Assembly (NCBI RefSeq): GCF_030160235.1
Contig: NZ_BSNY01000055.1
Span: 62,001-126,000, forward strand
Origin: Mesorhizobium huakuii
Lineage (GTDB): Bacteria; Pseudomonadota; Alphaproteobacteria; Rhizobiales; Rhizobiaceae
Length of the DNA: 64,000 nt
Direction: 5' to 3'
Below, one piece after another: positions 1-10,483 of this stretch. Position 1 is the stretch's first letter; each line of letters begins with the position of its first letter. The notes under the pieces are model-generated. The model worked only from the letters and a program-made list of their open reading frames with translations. It made no database searches and was not told the DNA's origin. The position numbers and the translations under genes are program-made.

Positions 1-99
1 GACCCGCAGGCATTCGTGAAACGCATGTGCGATTTCCAACTGGCCGCACTGAGCACCCAGAACGTACCGCCATTGACCGATACACTGGTCAACTGCTGA
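1..99 (+). CDS. C-terminal fragment of an unidentified protein
   Basis: The window opens inside an open frame that gives 32 residues and stops with TGA at 97-99. The codon pattern (C or G at most third positions) is coding-like. The tail is soluble-looking, with no membrane segment or recognisable domain. The rest of the gene lies outside the window, so I do not assign a function. It could also be a chance open frame at the edge. Confidence 0.45.
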   Translation, partial: DPQAFVKRMCDFQLAALSTQNVPPLTDTLVNC

Positions 100-182
100 A
101 CGACATCTCCTTCGTTTCCACGCTTCCTCGCCACCCTTTCGGACCAAACCGAGGGCAAATTCTTGGTTAACAAAAAATTTAT

Positions 183-253
183 CGTACACGTACGATCTTG
201 ACTTGAACTTCGCGATCGGCAGTCGTATTTGTACGTAACACCGTACATGTACG
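183..253. promoter_or_regulatory. Three-copy CGTAC-NN-GTACG palindrome cluster (candidate operator)
   Basis: Three copies of a 12-bp motif lie between the leading fragment and the next gene: 183-194 (CGTACACGTACG, perfect arms), 224-235 (CGTATTTGTACG, one arm mismatch) and 242-253 (CGTACATGTACG, extending to a 14-bp perfect palindrome at 241-254). A possible promoter, TTGAAC (203-208) and TATTTG (226-231) with 17 bp spacing, is overlapped by the second copy. Short palindromes like this are typical targets of TetR-type dimers. No such regulator gene is in view, so the partner is unknown. Confidence 0.6.
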
Positions 254-287
254 GAAGAAATTCAACCGTCGAAAACGGAGACTGACG

Positions 288-536
288 ATGAAAAAGACAC
301 TCCTCGCCCTCGCCGCCGTGGTGGCACTTTCCGGTTCGGCCTTCGCCGCCGGCACCACCCAGCCGGTCAAGCACCTGCCGGCCGCGACCTGCGTCGACAC
401 CAAGACCAATGCGAAGCTGGATTGCGCCTCGACCGGCTCGGTCGAGAAGAAGGGTACCGCGGAAAATATCGCTGAAGGCAAGGGCCCGCGCCTTGGCATC
501 AGCATCAATCCCTGGATCCTGCCAAGCGCGTTCTAA
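288..536 (+). CDS. Small exported protein of unknown function
   Basis: This 82-residue protein begins with a clear Sec signal peptide: a KK start, a hydrophobic core to about residue 18, and SAFA before the likely cleavage site. The mature part is about 60 residues with two cysteines (near residues 35 and 46) that could form a disulfide in the periplasm. The start is supported by GGAG about 8 bases upstream of the ATG. The gene sits behind a cluster of three palindromes, so it is probably under tight repression. Its last 32 bases overlap the 3' end of the convergent AraC-type gene. I do not recognise the family. Confidence 0.7.
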   Translation: MKKTLLALAAVVALSGSAFAAGTTQPVKHLPAATCVDTKTNAKLDCASTGSVEKKGTAENIAEGKGPRLGISINPWILPSAF

Positions 537-1509
537 GATCGATCGCATACCCGGCCGGGGGTTCCCCGGGCATGGACGAGATAGCTACCCCTAGGTTCTG
601 CGCCTGATATTGAGTTGGTGCGCAGCCAACCTTGCCGCTGAAGGCGGTGCTGAAGGCACTAGCCGATTGATAGCCAACATCGGCGGCGATCTGGCTGAGC
701 GGTTTGTGGCTATGCAGCAAGGCATCCTTGGCCAGCGCCATGCGCCACGCCAGCAGATATTCGACCGGTGCCGCCCCGACGATATCGGTGAACCGCCGCG
801 CAAAGCGCGAGCGTGACATACCGGCACTTCTGGCGAGTTCGGCGACCGTCCACGCTCTGCCGACATCCGCATGGATGTGGGCGAGCGCCCTCGCCAGCTT
901 CGGATCCGCAAGGCCGCCAAGCAGTCCCTGAGGCTGTAACGCGCGCCGAGCGCCATCCCGCCGCAGCGTTTCGATCAGCATCACCTCGATCAGCCTCGAC
1001 AGCACCATGTCCCTGGCCGGCCGTGCAGCGTTTGTCTCATCGACGATGATGCGCATCAGGTTTCCCAGCCTTTCCCCGACTTCCTCCGCCGCCCGTATAT
1101 GGGTGAAGCGTGGCAGCAGACCGAACAGCAGATCGGCATTGGCCGGGTCGCACAGGATCAGGCCGCCAACGATGCGCGTCGTCGGGCCTTCCGCTAGTGT
1201 GCCGACCCTGAGCTCATTGTTGACCGTATTGCGTTGCTTGAACTCGGTGTCGGACAGGACGAGCTTGGCGCCGGGGTGGCTGACGAAGCACACCGAAGAC
1301 GGCTGCGCGGCCAGGAGGTAATCCCCCGCGCACAGCCGCACCGCCTCGGCATAGTCTGGCTCGAACCAGCATTCACCTTCGGTCACCAGATAGAAGGTGG
1401 GGTCGGTCTGGTATGGCGAGCGGATGCCCCACTCACCGGTTGCTGCGAGATTGCCAAGCAGCAGCGTCCTTGGGCGCAACAGGGCGATGATATCGGTCAA
1501 GGGGTCCAA
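505..1509 (-). CDS. AraC-family transcriptional regulator with N-terminal cupin domain
   Basis: The 334-residue protein has an N-terminal cupin ligand-binding region (about 1-190) of the type that begins MDPLxDI, and a C-terminal double helix-turn-helix (about 205-305). The second HTH carries the AraC signature around SQIAADVGYQSASAFSTAF, followed by the PTQY motif. Homologues begin at the same MDPL, so the start is probably TTG at 1507-1509; no ATG is available in frame. It is divergent from the short-chain dehydrogenase gene, with 94 bp between the starts, and probably regulates that gene and itself. The 3' end overlaps the convergent small exported-protein gene by 32 bp. Confidence 0.9.
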   Translation of the reverse strand: MDPLTDIIALLRPRTLLLGNLAATGEWGIRSPYQTDPTFYLVTEGECWFEPDYAEAVRLCAGDYLLAAQPSSVCFVSHPGAKLVLSDTEFKQRNTVNNELRVGTLAEGPTTRIVGGLILCDPANADLLFGLLPRFTHIRAAEEVGERLGNLMRIIVDETNAARPARDMVLSRLIEVMLIETLRRDGARRALQPQGLLGGLADPKLARALAHIHADVGRAWTVAELARSAGMSRSRFARRFTDIVGAAPVEYLLAWRMALAKDALLHSHKPLSQIAADVGYQSASAFSTAFSGKVGCAPTQYQAQNLGVAISSMPGEPPAGYAIDLRTRLAGSRD

Positions 1510-1603
1510 ATGAGACGATCCGTAATTTAACTGGCATTTTCCATTATAGATCAGCCCAAACGTTTTACCTAGATCACCCGCATAACCTCAAGGAGTTATG
1601 TGA

Positions 1604-2452
1604 ATGACCAAGACCGTCCTCATCACCGGCTGTTCCTCCGGACTGGGCAAGACCACGGCGAGGCACTTCGCGGCCCAAGGCTGGAACGTCATCGCCACGA
1701 TGCGCAAGCCGGACCAGAGCCTCGCCGCCGGCTATCCCGAGCAAATGCTTGTCTTGCCTCTCGACGTCACCAACCCAGCCAGCATAGAGAGCGCCATTGC
1801 CGCCGGGATCGCGCGATTTGGGCATATCGACACCGTCGTCAACAATGCCGGCATCAGCGTCGTTTCGATCTTCGAGGCGACCGCGAAGGAGACGATCCGC
1901 GGCATTTTCGAGACCAATGTTTTCGGGGTGATGAATGTCATGCAGGCCGTCATCCCGCATCTGCGTGATCATGGCGGCGGCACGATCGTCAACATCACCT
2001 CCGGCGTCGGGCTGGCGGCCGTACCACTGCTGGCGCTGTACACCGCGACCAAGCATGCCGTCGAAGGCCTGTCGGAATCGCTGTCCTACGAACTTGAATC
2101 GCAGAACATCCTGGTCAAGCTGGTCGAACCCGGCGCCATGCGCACCACCAGTTTCACCGCCAACACCATGGAGGCGTCACAGGCCGTTTCCGTGCCGGCA
2201 GAATACAAGCCCTACTTCGACCACATGATGCGGTCGATGATGAACTACCCGCTCCCGGATGCGGATGAAGAACAGGTCGTTGCGACAATCCATGCGGCGG
2301 CGACCGACCCGTCAAACCGCCTGCGCTATCTCGCCGGTCCGGACACCGAGGAAATGGCGAGGTTGCGTTGGTCGACCTCGGAAGACGAGTATCTGTCGAC
2401 CATGAACCGGTTGATGGGACAGACCGCCTGGCGCGACGGCAATCCTGGCTGA
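1604..2452 (+). CDS. SDR-family NAD(P)-dependent oxidoreductase
   Basis: Classical short-chain dehydrogenase of 282 residues. It has the cofactor motif TGCSSGLG (residues 9-16), NNAG (80-83), catalytic Ser near 133, and the YxxxK pair Tyr146/Lys150 (YTATK). The C-terminal tail is longer than in minimal SDRs and resembles retinol-dehydrogenase-like or oxidoreductase members that act on lipophilic carbonyls. The substrate cannot be read from sequence. AAGGAG about 8 bases upstream supports the ATG. It is transcribed divergently from the AraC regulator, which is the obvious candidate to control it. Confidence 0.92.
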   Translation: MTKTVLITGCSSGLGKTTARHFAAQGWNVIATMRKPDQSLAAGYPEQMLVLPLDVTNPASIESAIAAGIARFGHIDTVVNNAGISVVSIFEATAKETIRGIFETNVFGVMNVMQAVIPHLRDHGGGTIVNITSGVGLAAVPLLALYTATKHAVEGLSESLSYELESQNILVKLVEPGAMRTTSFTANTMEASQAVSVPAEYKPYFDHMMRSMMNYPLPDADEEQVVATIHAAATDPSNRLRYLAGPDTEEMARLRWSTSEDEYLSTMNRLMGQTAWRDGNPG

Positions 2453-2494
2453 TCGCTTTGAACCAAGGCTGCCAACCGCTGCGATGGCCGGATG

Positions 2495-3544
2495 TCAGCC
2501 GACCGAGATCGGCAGCCTGCTCGCCGAACTCTCAAAGGCAGCGTCGATCAGCTTCTGCATGTCGGCGGCGCGCCGGAAGGACGGGGCACCATTCTGCCCG
2601 GCATCCAGCGCGTCGACAAACCGCCGGGCGTTGCGCTTGACATCCGGCAGGGCCAGCTCGCGCCAGAGCTGAACATCGACGTCCTCTCCCAGGCACGCCG
2701 ACAGCCGCGCTGCCTTGCCATCGGTCTCGACCTTGAGCGCTCCCTTGGTGCCATGCAGCGCCAGCGACAGGTCATTGCCATGGCCGGTTGTGTAGCGGCT
2801 CGCCATGATCGTCGCCAGTGCGCCGGATGCCAGCCGTGCCGTCATCGCCACGCTGTCATTGGCGTCCAGCACATAGTCGCCGATCCGGTTGCCCTCGGCC
2901 TTTGGAAACGTCACCAGATCGGCGTGCAGGCTGACAATATCCTGGCCCGCGCCATAGGTGGCGAAGTCCAGGATGTGGATGCCGACATCGCCCAGAACCC
3001 CGGTCGACCCGTGCCGGGTCGACAGCCGCCACAGCCATTTGTCCTCGAGGCGCCAGTCGCCCCAGGATTTGCTGACCAGCCAGCTCTGCTTGTAGCTCGC
3101 CTCGACATGGCGCAATTCGCCGATCGCGCCCGCCAACACCAGACGCCGTGCTTCCTGGATCGCCGGTGAATTGCGGTAGGTGAGATTGACCATGTTGACG
3201 AGGCCGGCGGCCTCGGCCGCTTCGGTCATGGCAAGCGCATCGGCATGGTTCGGCGCGAGCGGCTTTTCGCAAAAGACATGTTTTCCCGCGGCAAGCAGCG
3301 CCAGCGTCGTCGCCTTGTGCACACCGTCCGGAGTGGCGTTGATGGCGGCGTCGAAATCGCCCCAGGCGATCGCCGCTTCAAGGCTCTCGAAAGAAGCGCC
3401 GATCTCGTTGGCAGCGGCAAACGCCGCCGCGCGGCCAGGCAGCTGATCGACACAGGCGACAATGCTGCAGCCAGGAACCTTTGCGAACTCTTCGACATGA
3501 TGTCCGGCGATCCAGCCGGTGCCGAGCAAGAGCAGGCGATGCAT
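2495..3544 (-). CDS. Gfo/Idh/MocA-family oxidoreductase
   Basis: The 349-residue protein has an N-terminal Rossmann fold with the dinucleotide loop GTGWIAGHH (about 8-16) and the family EKP motif at 93-95, whose Lys is usually catalytic. A C-terminal alpha/beta dimerisation domain contains GDVGIHILDF, with the conserved active-site His. These enzymes oxidise or reduce sugars, inositols and keto-sugars with NAD(P). It lies 16 bp downstream of the ThuA-like gene on the same strand, as ThuB lies beside ThuA in Sinorhizobium trehalose utilisation. The pair therefore probably works on a keto-sugar or disaccharide, but no sugar transporter is adjacent, so trehalose itself is not shown. Confidence 0.9.
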   Translation of the reverse strand: MHRLLLLGTGWIAGHHVEEFAKVPGCSIVACVDQLPGRAAAFAAANEIGASFESLEAAIAWGDFDAAINATPDGVHKATTLALLAAGKHVFCEKPLAPNHADALAMTEAAEAAGLVNMVNLTYRNSPAIQEARRLVLAGAIGELRHVEASYKQSWLVSKSWGDWRLEDKWLWRLSTRHGSTGVLGDVGIHILDFATYGAGQDIVSLHADLVTFPKAEGNRIGDYVLDANDSVAMTARLASGALATIMASRYTTGHGNDLSLALHGTKGALKVETDGKAARLSACLGEDVDVQLWRELALPDVKRNARRFVDALDAGQNGAPSFRRAADMQKLIDAAFESSASRLPISVG

Positions 3545-3560
3545 CAGATCAGGTCCCCCA

Positions 3561-4346
3561 TCAACTCAAACCCTTGTCGCCATCGGCATGCAGGCGCAGG
3601 CCCTTCTGCACGATCTTCTCCTTGGCCTTGTCCGTCGGCACGTTCGGCGCATTGGTGATGCCGGACCATGCGGGCGCCGGATTGTGCGCCCAGTGCACGG
3701 CATTGCGCAGCACCTGCTGCACGCCCTCATTGTGATAGATCGGATAGGTCTCGTGGCCGGGCGAGAAATAGAAGATGCGGCCCGCGCCACGCTGGTAGGT
3801 CAGCCCGGAACGGAACACCTCGCCGCCCTCGTACCAGGAGACGAACACCGTCTCCAGCGGCTCCGGCACGGCGAAGGGTTCGCCATACATTTCCGTCTCG
3901 CCGATCTCCAGGCATTCGCCGATGCCTTGCGCGATCGGGTGGCCGCGGTTGATCGCCCAGACCCGCTCGCGCTCACCCGCCTCGCGCCATTTCAGCGAAC
4001 AGGGCGTGCCCATCAGCCGCTTGAATATCTTCGAGTAATGGCCGGAATGCAGCACGATCAGCCCCATGCCTTCCCAGATCCGCTTCTGCACGCGCTCGAC
4101 GATCTCGTCCTTGACCTCGCCATGCGCGGCATGGCCCCACCACAAAAGCACGTCGGTGGCGGCCAGGCGCTTCTCGCTCAGCCCGTGCTCGGGTTCCTGC
4201 AAGGTGGCGGTCGTCGCCTCGATGCCCTTGTCCTGGTTGAGTGCCGCGGCGATCGTGCCATGCATGGTCAAGGGATAGAGGTCGCGGACGGCGGCATTGG
4301 TCTGTTCATGGACGTTCTCGCCCCAGACAACAGCTTTTATCGGCAT
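3561..4346 (-). CDS. ThuA-domain protein (trehalose-utilisation-like)
   Basis: The 261-residue protein belongs to the ThuA family (class I glutamine-amidotransferase-like fold). Visible hallmarks are WWGHAAH, the [11 protein letters not shown] stretch and [18 protein letters not shown] near the C terminus. ThuA of Sinorhizobium is about the same length and has the same N-terminal pattern (VWGE, YP, MH). The start at 4346 is chosen because GGAGGAGG lies 5-6 bases upstream; a longer frame begins at 4412 but has no ribosome site and crosses the operator. It is first in a two-gene operon with the Gfo/Idh/MocA enzyme. A perfect CAAAGCGCTTTG palindrome sits just ahead of the ribosome site. Confidence 0.9.
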   Translation of the reverse strand: MPIKAVVWGENVHEQTNAAVRDLYPLTMHGTIAAALNQDKGIEATTATLQEPEHGLSEKRLAATDVLLWWGHAAHGEVKDEIVERVQKRIWEGMGLIVLHSGHYSKIFKRLMGTPCSLKWREAGERERVWAINRGHPIAQGIGECLEIGETEMYGEPFAVPEPLETVFVSWYEGGEVFRSGLTYQRGAGRIFYFSPGHETYPIYHNEGVQQVLRNAVHWAHNPAPAWSGITNAPNVPTDKAKEKIVQKGLRLHADGDKGLS

Positions 4347-4357
4347 TTTTCCTCCTC

Positions 4358-4369
4358 CAAAGCGCTTTG
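4358..4369 (-). promoter_or_regulatory. LacI-type operator (12-bp perfect palindrome) before the ThuA-like gene
   Basis: CAAAGCGCTTTG is a perfect palindrome with the central CG step typical of LacI/GalR-family operators. On the minus strand it lies just upstream of the GGAGGAGG ribosome site of the ThuA-like gene and just after a possible -10 (GATATT) with a -35-like TTTCCA 16 bp further up. A bound repressor would sit at the transcription start. The Sinorhizobium thu operon is known to be controlled by a LacI-family protein, ThuR. No LacI gene is in this window. Confidence 0.6.
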
Positions 4370-4424
4370 AATATCCCAACTGGCGATACCTTGGAAAGAT
4401 GCCTTCGGCCAAAATTGCGGAAAA

Positions 4425-5291
<867 letters not shown>

Positions 5292-5299
<8 letters not shown>

Positions 5300-8285
5300 T
5301 GAGGCGGCCTCCCGTCTCGTCAAAGAACACCATGCCGGTAACCTCCACTTCGATCACCCCGTTCGGCATTGGCACATAGAGGGTGTCGCCCATCCGGTCG
5401 CGGCCGCCGGCAACCAGCGCCAGCGCGATCGAACGGCCGCAATTCTGCGACCAGTAGCTGGACGTCACGTGGCCGATCATCTTCATCGGGATTGCCTGCT
5501 TCGGATCCTCGACGATCTGCGCGCCTTCCTCCAGCACCACCTTCGGGTCCTTGGTCTTGAGACCGACCAATTGCTTGCGGCCCTTGGCGACCAGGTCCGG
5601 CCGTGCCATGCCGCGGATGCCGACGAAATCGGTCTTCTTCTTGCCGACCGCCCAGTCGAGACCGGCATCGTTCGGCGTCACCGTGCCGTCCGTGTCCTGG
5701 CCGACGATGATGTAGCCCTTTTCGGCGCGCAGCACGTGCATGGTTTCAGTGCCGTAGGCGGTGGCGCCATGCTTCTGGCCTTCGGCCCACAGTGCTTCCC
5801 AGACGGCCTGGCCGTAATCGGCCGGCACGTTGACCTCGAAGCCGCGCTCACCGGTGAACGACATGCGGAACAGCCTTGTCGGCACGCCGCAGATCTTGCC
5901 TTCGCGCACCGACATGTGCGGCAGCGCCTCATCCGACATGTCGATGCCTTCGACAAGCGGTGCGATGATGTCGCGCGATTTCGGCCCCTGCACCGCGATG
6001 ACCGCCCACTGTTCGGTGATCGAGGTCAGCCAGACATTGAGATGCGGAAACTCCGTCTGGAGATAGTCTTCCATATGGTTCATGACACGCGGCGCGCCGC
6101 CGGTCGTCGTCGTTACATGGAAACGGTCCGGCGCCAGACGGCCGACGACGCCGTCATCATAGATGAAGCCGTCCTCACGCAGCATGATGCCATAGCGGCA
6201 ACGGCCGGGCTCCAGCTTCTCCCACGGATTGGTGTAGAGCAGCTCCATGAACTTGGCCGCATCCGGCCCGACCACCTCGATCTTGCCGAGCGTCGAGGCA
6301 TCGAACAGGCCGGCGGTCTTGCGCACCGCGACGCATTCGCGGTCGACCGCCGCGTGCATGTCTTCGCCGGCCCTGGGGAAATACCAGGCGCGCTTCCACT
6401 GGCCAACATCCTCGAACACGGCACCTTGGGCCTCCGCCCACGGATGGATCGCCGTCTTGCGCGTCGGGTCGAACAGCGGGCCGCGCGCATGGCTGACGAT
6501 CGCCCCGAAGGTGACCGGCGTGTAGGGCGCGCGGAACGTGGTCAGGCCGACTTCCGGGATCGGCTTTCCGAGCGTCTCCGCCGCGATCGCCAGGCCGTGC
6601 ATGTTGGAGGTCTTGCCCTGGTCGGTCGCCATGCCGTTGGTGGTGAAGCGCTTGACGTGCTCGATCGAGCGCATGCCTTCATGCACCGCCTGGCGGATGT
6701 CCTTGGCGGTAACGTCGTTCTGGAAATCGACGAAGGCCTTCACCGTCGTGTCCGGCCCGGCGCCAGGCGCCGCGCCCAGCATACCGCGCGACCAGCTTTC
6801 GGAGGCGTCGACCTTAGGCTTTGTGCCCTTGGCGGTCTTCGCGCCGGAATCCTTGGCTGCCATGGCGCCAGCCGCATAGGCTTCGTCCACCGTGGCCGAC
6901 AAGCCGTCGGTGCCGTTGCAGGCGCCGACCGAAACGCAATCCTGTGCATAGGTGCCCGGCACGAAACGCTTGGTTTCGTCGTTGAAGGCGACCTTGCCGC
7001 GTGACTGTGAGAACAGATGCACCGACGGGGTCCAGCCGGCCGACATCAGGATCGCATCGACGGAAATGGTGCGCTCGCCGCCGCCATTCTTCGGCTGCAC
7101 GGTCATCGAGGACACGCGCAATTTGCCGCCGGCACGGATCACCGCGCGGCCGAAATTGATCTCGATGCCGAGCGCCCGCGCCTCGTCGATCACCGGTCCC
7201 GTCGGGTTGTCGCGCAGATCGACGATCGCCGCGATGTTGACGCCGGCCTTCTTCAGGTCGATCGCCGCCGCATAGGCTGAATCATTGGCGGTGTAGACGC
7301 CGACATTCCTGCCGACCGCCACGCCATAGTGGTTGAGGAAGGTACGCGCCGCGCCCGCCAGCATGATGCCCGGCCGGTCGTTGTTGGCGAACACCATGTG
7401 GCGCTCGATGGCGCCAGACGCCAGCACCACGCGCTTGGCGCGTACTTGCCAAAGCCGCTCGCGCGGCAACTCGTGGCCGGGAGCCTTCAAATGGTCGCTG
7501 ACGCGCTCGACCAGCCCGACGAAATTCTGCGCGTAATAGCCGAAGGCCGTGGTGCGCGAGAGCACACGGACATTATCCATGGCTGTGAGCTTAGCGATCG
7601 CCGCTTGCGCCCAGACGAAACCGTCTTGGCCGTCGATTTTCGCCCCTGTCTCGAAACGCAGGCTGCCGCCGAATTCGGCCTGCTCGTCGGCGAGGATGAC
7701 GCGCACGCCGGTTTCCGCTGCCGCTAAGGCCGCCGCGAGGCCGGCCGCACCACCGCCCAGCACCAGCACGTCGCAATGCGCGTAGCGCGACGAATAATGG
7801 TCGGGATCGGGCTTGTCGGGCGAGACGCCAAGGCCGGCCGCTTCGCGGATCTTCGGCTCGTAAAGGCTTTTCCAGGCCGCCTTCGGCCACATGAAGGTCT
7901 TGTAGTAGAAGCCGGCCGAAAACAGCGGTGATGCCAGGTCGTTGACCGCGCCGACGTCGAAGGACAGCGACGGCCAGCGGTTCTGCGAATTGGCGGCGAG
8001 CCCGTCATAGAGCTCCTGCACGGTGGCGCGCACATTCGGCGTCTTGCGCGCGTCGTCACGCACGATCTGCACCAGCGCATTGGGTTCTTCCGCGCCGGCC
8101 GACAGGAAGCCGCGCGGCCGGTGGTACTTGAACGAGCGGCCGACCAGATGCACGCCATTGGCAAGCAGTGCGGAGGCCAGCGTGTCGCCCTCGATGCCGG
8201 TATAGGACTGGCCGTCGAAGCTGAACCGCGCGGTCTTGGCCTGGCTGAGGCGACCGGCTCTCGGAATGCGGAACGCGCCGCTCAT
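5292..8285 (-). CDS. soxA: Sarcosine oxidase alpha subunit
   Basis: 997 residues, the usual size of SoxA. The N terminus (about 17-105) is a 2Fe-2S-ferredoxin-like domain without the cluster. A Rossmann dinucleotide-binding domain follows, with VLGGGAAGLAAALAAAE near 173-190. The C-terminal third (about 610-997) is a glycine-cleavage T-protein fold that binds tetrahydrofolate and accepts the formaldehyde unit from sarcosine. The gene overlaps soxD upstream (ATGA) and soxG downstream, so translation is coupled across the operon. The protein acts in the cytoplasm in catabolism of sarcosine from glycine betaine, choline or creatinine. Confidence 0.97.
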
Positions 8286-8578
8286 TTGGCAACTCCCGGG
8301 AGCTTGGCGGGTTTGGGTTCGCCGGCCTTGTAGGTCATGACGAACTTGTCGGTGACGGTGTCGCGCACAGCGTTGAAGAAGCGCGCACAGCCATGCATGT
8401 GCCGCCAGCGCTCATAGATGATGCCCTTGGGGTTCGAGCGGATGAAGAAGAACTTCTCGAAATCGTCGTCGCTCTCGCCCGCCATGTTGGCCGAGCGCGC
8501 AATATGCGCCTCGCCGGCGTTGCGGAATTCGAGTTCCGGGCGCTCTTCCTCGCAATAGGGGCAGCGGATGAGAAGCAT
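8282..8578 (-). CDS. soxD: Sarcosine oxidase delta subunit
   Basis: A 98-residue zinc-binding subunit. It starts MLLIRCPYCEEERPELEF with the CxxC pair at residues 6-9 and carries the conserved HMHGCARFFNAVRDT near residue 60, which supplies the remaining Zn ligands (Cys and His). The start at 8578 has AGGA 9 bases upstream and matches the family length; a longer open frame to 8857 is an artefact over the preceding gene. The stop overlaps the soxA start as ATGA. Confidence 0.95.
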   Translation of the reverse strand: MLLIRCPYCEEERPELEFRNAGEAHIARSANMAGESDDDFEKFFFIRSNPKGIIYERWRHMHGCARFFNAVRDTVTDKFVMTYKAGEPKPAKLPGVAK

Positions 8579-8589
8579 TCTGTTTGTTC

Positions 8590-9015
8590 CTACAATTCGC
8601 CGTGGCCGACGCGGGCGCCGGGGGGTTGGTCGCAAAGCTTCTGGCCCATAGCCGCAAACGGCGCGACGAGCCGGATACGCTCCTCGACACTTGCGGCCGG
8701 ACGAAACAGGTCGCGATACGCCATGTTGCCGATGGTGAGTTGCATCGGATCGGTCGTGACGATCACGCGGCGTGGGTCGAATGGATCGTCCTCGTCCAGA
8801 TCGGAAGGTCTGTTCTCCACGAACATCACCACCTTCTGGCCGCCGCTCCACACGCAAGCCAATATGCCGTCGTCAACGGAAAACGGCCAGTTGGCCTCGT
8901 TTCCGGCGCGGCTGATCGGTTGCGTGCGGACTTCGTCCGCCGAGGGCAAATGGAACATGCCTTGTTCCCCCGCCAGCATCAGCGGCATGGCGACAGCCAT
9001 CTCGGCCATCATCAT
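8590..9015 (-). CDS. Unknown protein encoded inside the sarcosine oxidase operon
   Basis: A 141-residue protein encoded between soxB and soxD. It begins at ATG 9015, overlapping the soxB stop (TGATG); further in-frame ATGs lie at 9012 and 9009. The N terminus is a short hydrophobic stretch (MAEMAVAMPLMLAG) that could be a signal peptide or anchor. The body contains NWPFSVDDGILACVWSGG, VVMFVENRP and an acidic DEDDPFDPRRV segment, with two cysteines. It is not a canonical Sox subunit and I do not recognise a named family. Tight coupling on both sides (overlap with soxB, 11 bp to soxD) says it is an operon member and probably expressed with the oxidase. A much longer frame to 9654 in the same phase is an antisense-like artefact over soxB. 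Confidence 0.8.
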   Translation of the reverse strand: MMMAEMAVAMPLMLAGEQGMFHLPSADEVRTQPISRAGNEANWPFSVDDGILACVWSGGQKVVMFVENRPSDLDEDDPFDPRRVIVTTDPMQLTIGNMAYRDLFRPAASVEERIRLVAPFAAMGQKLCDQPPGARVGHGEL

Positions 9016-10268
9016 CAGTGCGCCACCGCCGCCGCCGCCGCCTCGTCGATGAGGCGGCCGGTGCGGAAGCGCTCGATGGTGAAGGGCGCGTTGATCGGAT
9101 GCGGATCGTCCCTGGCGATGGTGTGGGCAAAGACGTGGCCCGAACCAGGCGTCGCCTTGAAGCCGCCCGTGCCCCAGCCGCAATTGACGTAGAGTCCCGG
9201 CACCGGCGTCTTGGCCAGGATCGGTGAGCGGTCGGGCGTCACGTCGACGATGCCGCCCCAGGAGCGCAGCATCTTCATGCGCGTGAAGATCGGGAACATC
9301 TCGCAGATGGCGTCCAGCGTATGCTGCAATATGTGCAGGCCGCCGGTCTGCGAATAGGAGACATACTGGTCGGTGCCGGCGCCGATCACCAGCTCGCCCT
9401 TGTCGGACTGCGAGATATAGGCGTGCACCGTGTTCGACATCACCACGCAAGGCACGACCGGCTTGACCGGCTCCGACACCAGCGCCTGCAGCGGATAGCT
9501 TTCCAGCGGCATGCGCACGCCGGCCATGTTCATGATGACCGAGGAATGGCCGGCGGCAACCACGCCGACCTTCTTGGCACCGATGAAGCCGCGCGTCGTG
9601 TCGACGCCCATGACCGCGCCGTTGGCGGCGCGCTTGACGCCGGTGACCTCGCAATTCTGGATGATGTGGACGCCGCGCGCCGAAGCGCCGCGTGCATAGC
9701 CCCAGGCGACCGCGTCATGGCGCGCCGTGCCGCCGCGCCGCTGCAGCGCGGCACCGACGACCGGATAGCGCGCATCCCTGGAGATGTTGAGCGGCGGGCA
9801 GAATTCCTTCGCCTGCTCCGGCGACAGCCATTCATTGTCGATGCCGTTCAGCCGGTTGGCGTGGACATGGCGTTTCAGCACCTGGATGTCGTGCACATTG
9901 TGCGCCAGCATCATGACGCCGCGCGCCGAATACATGACGTTGTAGTTGAGCTCCTGGGAGAGCCCGTCCCACAGCTTCAGCGCATGGTCGTAAATGCCGG
10001 CGCTCTCGTCATAGAGGTAATTGGAGCGGATGATGGTGGTGTTGCGGCCGGTGTTGCCGCCACCCAGCCAGCCCTTTTCCAGCACCGCGACATTGGTGAT
10101 GCCATGCACCGTGGCAAGATAGTAGGCGGTGGCCAACCCATGGCCGCCGGCGCCGACGATGATGACGTCGTATTCCTTCTTGGGCTCAGGCGAGGACCAT
10201 TGTTCCTCCCAGCCCTTGTGGCCACGCATGGCCTCGCGGGCGATGGCGAATACCGAATATTTTTTCAA
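9015..10268 (-). CDS. soxB: Sarcosine oxidase beta subunit
   Basis: 417 residues. It has the FAD-binding GxGxxG loop [17 protein letters not shown] at about 36-52, after the typical N terminus [22 protein letters not shown]. The C-terminal [22 protein letters not shown] is the conserved region near the covalent FMN and FAD sites of the family. It carries the sarcosine oxidation site of the heterotetramer. The start is TTG at 10266-10268 with GGGAC just upstream; homologues start at the matching residue and the first ATG would lose the N-terminal helix. It is the first gene of the minus-strand operon, facing the YrdB-like gene 215 bp away. Confidence 0.96.
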   Translation of the reverse strand: MKKYSVFAIAREAMRGHKGWEEQWSSPEPKKEYDVIIVGAGGHGLATAYYLATVHGITNVAVLEKGWLGGGNTGRNTTIIRSNYLYDESAGIYDHALKLWDGLSQELNYNVMYSARGVMMLAHNVHDIQVLKRHVHANRLNGIDNEWLSPEQAKEFCPPLNISRDARYPVVGAALQRRGGTARHDAVAWGYARGASARGVHIIQNCEVTGVKRAANGAVMGVDTTRGFIGAKKVGVVAAGHSSVIMNMAGVRMPLESYPLQALVSEPVKPVVPCVVMSNTVHAYISQSDKGELVIGAGTDQYVSYSQTGGLHILQHTLDAICEMFPIFTRMKMLRSWGGIVDVTPDRSPILAKTPVPGLYVNCGWGTGGFKATPGSGHVFAHTIARDDPHPINAPFTIERFRTGRLIDEAAAAAVAH

Positions 10269-10483
10269 CGTCCCAGCCTCGCGCCAACAGATCTCGCGGA
10301 TTGCAGCCGGGCTTTTGTTCGGCCCGGCGCGCGAGGTGTATCACTAGCGAAACAGCGCTTCCACCCTTGCGCTGTTTGCGACGGCGCTTGCCGTTTTGCG
10401 CCACGACGAAAAAGACCCGTGCGGGCTGGCTGCCGTGGGTGCATTCAGCCACATTGTCCGTCGCGCGATTCTGGAGGACGAAA

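Noticed and set aside
8590-9654. 354-codon minus-strand frame as a single gene
   Set aside because: Only its last 141 codons lie outside soxB and look like a protein; the first part is out of phase with soxB on the same strand.
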